DNA from: Isoetes taiwanensis
Taxonomy: Eukaryota > Streptophyta > Lycopodiopsida > Isoetales > Isoetaceae
Assembly: GCA_021234155.1 (NCBI GenBank)
Contig: JAJEKV010000046.1
Coordinates: forward strand, 2,368,179-2,432,178
Length of the DNA stretch: 64,000 nucleotides
Direction: 5' to 3'
Positions 56,501 through 64,000 of the stretch are shown here, piece after piece; within the stretch, counting starts at the first letter, position 1; each line of letters opens with the position of its first letter. The notes below the pieces were generated by a model, which saw nothing but the letters and a program-made list of their open reading frames with translations, ran no database searches and was not told the origin of the DNA. The position numbers and the translations under genes were made by a program.

Positions 56501-57189
56501 TGTGACACCTGCATCGGCTAACCAACTTCGAGAATAACATAGAAGGCGAGAAACGTCTCTGCTCACAGTTGAGGTTATACAATTAGGCATTAAAGCCTTG
56601 TTGCATTATTACGGCATTCAGAGCAATATCTTGTGGAGCCCATTCCGTTGGTATGTTGTGAAAAAAGTGATGCATAGATCTCACCCTGGTTTTCTGGAGA
56701 GGCGGGAGCTATGGTGAATCGAGATTCAAGCTATATGGTGGAGCTTTGTTAGCGGCTTCAGGAAAGGGTTTCCACTGTAGCATCTTTCCACCGCAAGGAA
56801 CTTTTACGCGCCTTTCTCTCTTTTGGGTTCTATTCCTGATCATCGACCTTCTGGAACTTTCGCAGAACGAAGCCTAGGGTGTTATGCCATTTTGAATCGA
56901 TTATCCAAAATTCTGGAAATCTGCCTAGATTTACCCCGAGACGAACTAGTTATTAGGCGTATGGTATGAAATAGCAGGTCAGTTAAATCGGCCAGATGAA
57001 GCAGAACCGGTTAGATTTGGAATATGTTGTGGCTGTTGAAATGATGCCCATGCAGGACAAAGGGAGTGGAATGACAATCTTTTCAAGCGTACAGAAATTA
57101 GTGCATTCCGTGCGATGAAAAACGCAATACGGGAGCGTCAATCAATTTAAGATTAAAATACAATCAGTGGAAATGTAGATGACAAAGAC
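53531..57189. other. No recognised gene
   Basis: Open frames at 53602-54003 (minus), 54466-54753 (plus), 55371-55655 (plus) and 56037-56582 (minus) show no family motif. 56040-56580 is richer in GC than its surroundings but has no clear coding signature on either strand. A short direct duplication (TGCCAA..GGGCTCATGGCTCACACT and a variant) occurs near 54930 and 55040. Confidence 0.4.
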
Positions 57190-58150
57190 TCATGAGCACT
57201 TTGCTTTCTTATGCTAAATGGTGTGCAAATACAAAGAACCTAAAGAAAAATAGACAAACCATCAACAAACTAGACTGGTCATACCACTATTGCATTTTTT
57301 ACAAACTGCTTCATATCAAAATGTATATAGTAAATGTGGAGCTCTTAAGATGGGGAGTGCATTTGATGTTAAGATTGGAGGTATGAGACCTTATTACTTT
57401 GAATATGGAATTGCAGCATACCTTTGGTTTGATTTGAAGGCTTTAGGTGTTGGCCAAATGGACATTAATTAAGTGGAATGTGGACTCACCAGAACGCCTT
57501 CATATATACCCTCAAATGTAGTCAGTCTAAATTATGCTATTGATGTTATGTTTTCTTGATCAAATACTGAAATGAGGAAAAACGAACACTGTCGCTTGTG
57601 TTGGCATACTTGGTGCACGTATTCCTAGTTATCGTGCTGTAAATATAGTTCATCACGCTTATGTTTTGCATAGAACTGCTCTAGATGTTGTTTCCAGTAA
57701 TGCCCTTATTGACATGTATGGAAGATGTGGCGATGTAGATGTTACATAATATCTAGTCTTTCCATGCCTTTGCGGAATATGTGGCCCGAAGTGTGGGGCA
57801 TGATGCGAAATTACGAGGAAGAATAGGCCGATCATGGACGCTATAATGGTGTGCTATGTTCCTTTGCAGCTTTAACAAAGGCATTCCGGTATTTTCGTCA
57901 ATGTGATTAAGGGAAAATAAAGTCGCACAAAGTTACGTTCTTAGTTTTCCTTGTGGCATGCTCAAGCACCAACAAAGATTGTACAAAAGAAATACATACA
58001 TATCTAATGGAAGCTAGACTACTCTCGATATGTGGGCACTTTCTGAATTAATAGGTGTATGGGAGTGTAGTGTTAAAATTGCGAGGAATCATTAAAAAGC
58101 ATTGATTAAGGGATCTTTGTGTCAGGCTTAAATGTTACGGGATATGTTAC
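57190..58150 (+). pseudogene. Second PPR pseudogene fragment
   Basis: Readable pieces: QTASYQNVYSKCGALKMGSA (about 57300), RAVNIVHHAYVLHRTALDVV followed by SSNALIDMYGRCGDVDV (57636-57747), and KVTFLVFLVACSSTNKDCTK (about 57925-57990). These match the 'LVDMYxKCGxLxxA' and 'VTFVxVLxACSxxGL' cores of PLS-type PPR repeats. All frames are broken. Same orientation as the 5-kb relic but not obviously a copy of it. Confidence 0.8.
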
Positions 58151-61595
<3,445 letters not shown>

Positions 61596-61599
61596 CCAC

Positions 61600-61700
61600 T
61601 TGAGAGAGAGAGAGAAGCCGGATATGCGCTGGGATTAAAAAGACCCGCTTGAAGGGTTTTGAAGTGATCCTAATTGCTGTCATCAGCATAGCAGTTCAAG
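61600..61700 (+). mobile_element. SINE-like core, copy 7 (diverged)
   Basis: A GA microsatellite is followed by GGGATTAAAAAGACCCGCTT, GAAGGGTTTTGAAGTGATCC and a TGCTGTCATCAGCAT tail. This is the same layout as the other cores but more diverged. Confidence 0.4.
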
Positions 61701-64000
61701 AAATCTAAGACTTGGCCATTATGGAAGTCATGCAAAATTACCATCATCAGTGTTGTATATGATACGGCGAGAGATAAGTAAGGCACGTTCAAAAAATAAT
61801 GAAAGTATTAATTGAACACATAGCGGTTGAGAGCTCTTCAAATATTATTGCTTATCATGCAACAATACCCATGGAAGTTTTGTTAGCTCACATTAGCAAC
61901 ATATTGAAGTTGAGTTATGATAAAGGTGGGCCTTGGTTTTGAGCTTAGTAGAGGGGATGGTGTTATCAATCAAGAATTTGATTCTCTATGTTACCTTCAT
62001 GGAGGGAAGACAAATGAAGACATATTATTCAGATTCTACTATTCCCTCTCTTTAAATGATGATTGGTACATGTAGTGCGGCGATGCTTCCTGTGGAACTC
62101 TCCGTGTGGCAGCAGAAGCTTTGGCCGAAACCAATATCTTCGTCTCTGCGTCATCCGGGCGGATTGTTTTAGGAAGAAAACAGGAGATGAAATTGTTTCC
62201 TCCATTGGTATTCTAGTTCTCTAATGTCTTTGAAACTGACTACTTACCTCGTTCTGCTTCAATGCCCATCTCATTACCAGGCAAAGTGATTGACATTTCG
62301 GATATGATTTCTCATCTCTCATAGAGATGGGATGTGCCCAGGCCAACATATTGGTGTGTAGATCATGTAAATAGCCAGGTGGTCTTCTTTGTTGTAATGA
62401 CTTTTGATGAAGTGGGTCGCGTGGTATAGGTGAAAGTCAGATGATAAGAAAGTATTTCTATTTGAATGGGTCAGATCACGAGGGGTGAATTCGTGTGTGC
62501 ACATACGAAGCATCGATGGGTGTGTAGGACACTACAAGAGCGGGCCATTGACCAAGAAGACATAGAGCAGAATGAGTAGTATGGACACATTCTTGGGTGG
62601 GGCTTCTAGCTGTAAGCTGGCGGGTTTAAGGCCCAATGAAGTGGATTTATGTTGTGCTAGTAGGGCTGCTTTGTTGAACTCTGATTCTGATATTCAGGAC
62701 AACAACACCCTAGCACCTCTGTATATAGCTCACAGGGATTAGGATATTTACATATCCCATTACATATATTCATGTCGAGTCCCTTACCTGATTGTTAATG
62801 TGATTCCTTGGGGTGTGGGGCAATGGCTCATGAAGGTCCCTAGATCATCCACATTGACATCTCATATCGATCATCATCTCCTTGCATCCATGGGTTCACA
62901 TAGGTGCCCTGGCTGTTGTTTGTATTCAATGCCCTTTTAAAATTCTCAAGGCATATCTTCTGGTGTTTAATTTAGAACATCTGTTAATCATAAAATAGAT
63001 GTCCCCATCTAAATCGTTGCCATTATAGAGGATTCGTGGTGGATAATTATCACCCGCAATAAAACCTTCCCCATTCTTCACATTTTCAATCTAAATGTCT
63101 TTGTGGTTCGCCGCCGTCAAGTCGCAGCAGCAGGAGAAAGAGCCTTCCCCATAACTTTATTACTTTATTGCGCACTCACATGCCTTCTGATCCATCACGT
63201 ACTTAGTGTCTGTTAATCTCTTCCAAAATCTTGTGTATACCTATTATGTACTTTAAGTTTTGAAATGCGTTATGTCGCGTTTGCCGTAATATTGCTGTTG
63301 TTTTATGCAATTACATGCAGTATGTCTTGTCTGGAAAAATATAAAGTTCTAACATGTAATTTTCAATTTACTGCGATTAAAACGTTTTGAGGATTTTCTA
63401 TAAGATTTGAACCTGGGAGTTGTGGTTAAGAATGCGGCTGGTCAAAATGGAGAATACCGCAATAAAAAGAAAGTTCATATAAAATGGATTGAAATTAGTA
63501 CTACCAAAAGCAATATAAGCACAAAAGATTTACTCATCGCTGTCGAACACAAGAGCTAGAAACATACAATTAGGGTTTTTTGGCCTTGAAGTTGACGCGT
63601 GTTAAATATTAGAGTACAAAATTGACTTGAGGATATGATTTATTACCATAAAAAATTTTTTGACCCTACACTTTGAAATTTGAGCGCCTTTGTACTACCA
63701 AGGTACTATCGTACAAAATAAATGGTGTCACGGTGCTAGCTCTTCTTCGCCCTATTAGCCTCCTTTCAAACCTTCTCCTAAACCCATGAACATGGCTCGT
63801 GCGAGGTTGTTAACTCATGTTACCTCTACGTTGTTCACGGTATTCTGTGAGCTTCGGCGAGCAACGCTAGTATTCAAACAAGGTTGAGCCTTCTTTAATC
63901 GAGCTTCGTCCAGCGATTTGTCACGGTCGCGTCCCATACCCTATTACATTTGTCTGCGGCTTCTTCAGGCGCTCAGTAATGTAGGACAACCATCCACATT
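61701..64000. other. Intergenic, nothing recognised
   Basis: No coding family, LTR pair or tandem array detected by eye. Short frames are within the range expected by chance. Confidence 0.4.

Noticed and set aside
56037-56582. 181-codon minus-strand frame in a GC-richer stretch
   Set aside because: No domain, no splice context, and competing frames of similar length on both strands; probably chance.

Overview
The window is nuclear DNA of a land plant. The two intact genes have short exons and classical GT-AG introns. The rest is mostly decayed LTR retrotransposons, small non-autonomous transposons, SINE-like repeats and broken pentatricopeptide-repeat (PPR) genes. The many degenerate PLS-type PPR fragments, the chromovirus-like Ty3 elements and a HUH-endonuclease (Rep-like) gene of a kind I associate with mosses, ferns and some protists suggest a seed-free plant, perhaps a homosporous fern. 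That assignment is inference. Layout: 0-4.4 kb is decayed repeats, including a Ty3 gag-protease relic and a repeat family present in both orientations. 4.9-6.8 kb is a broken PPR gene interrupted by a SINE-like element. 8.3-11.6 kb holds a Tourist-like MITE and an intact 11-exon PEX10 gene (peroxisomal RING-finger peroxin). 12.4-14.65 kb holds tRNA-derived repeats and a degenerate HUH Rep-like gene on the minus strand. 16.8-27.9 kb is an old minus-strand Ty3/gypsy element, into which a complete Ty1/copia element (20409-25419, 5-bp target duplication TGACC) has inserted. 27.9-33.3 kb is a 1-kb sequence present twice, separated by a second, internally deleted Ty3 element that itself carries a Tourist-like MITE. 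33.8-36.9 kb is an intact 10-exon gene for the accessory subunit of queuine tRNA-ribosyltransferase (QTRT2). 37.4-41 kb holds a paired SINE-like repeat and a run of unidentified, probably transposon-derived minus-strand ORFs. 41.9-48.9 kb is the most unusual part: unidentified coding segments, mostly on the plus strand, interspersed with at least 18 copies of a 13-bp palindromic motif (consensus CACGCCAGGCGTG), with a 550-bp inverted-repeat element inside it and a minus-strand En/Spm TNP1-like domain nearby. 49.2-52.2 kb holds duplicated AT-rich blocks and a tandem array of about 220-240 bp units. 53.0-53.5 kb is a frameshifted AP2/ERF pseudogene, 57.2-58.1 kb a second PPR relic, and 59.65-59.86 kb a large CT/TA microsatellite. 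The last 4 kb shows nothing recognisable. Only PEX10 and QTRT2 look like working host genes. PEX10 acts in peroxisomal matrix-protein import and QTRT2 in queuosine modification of tRNA, and I see no functional link between them. All identifications come from reading motifs; no database search was run.
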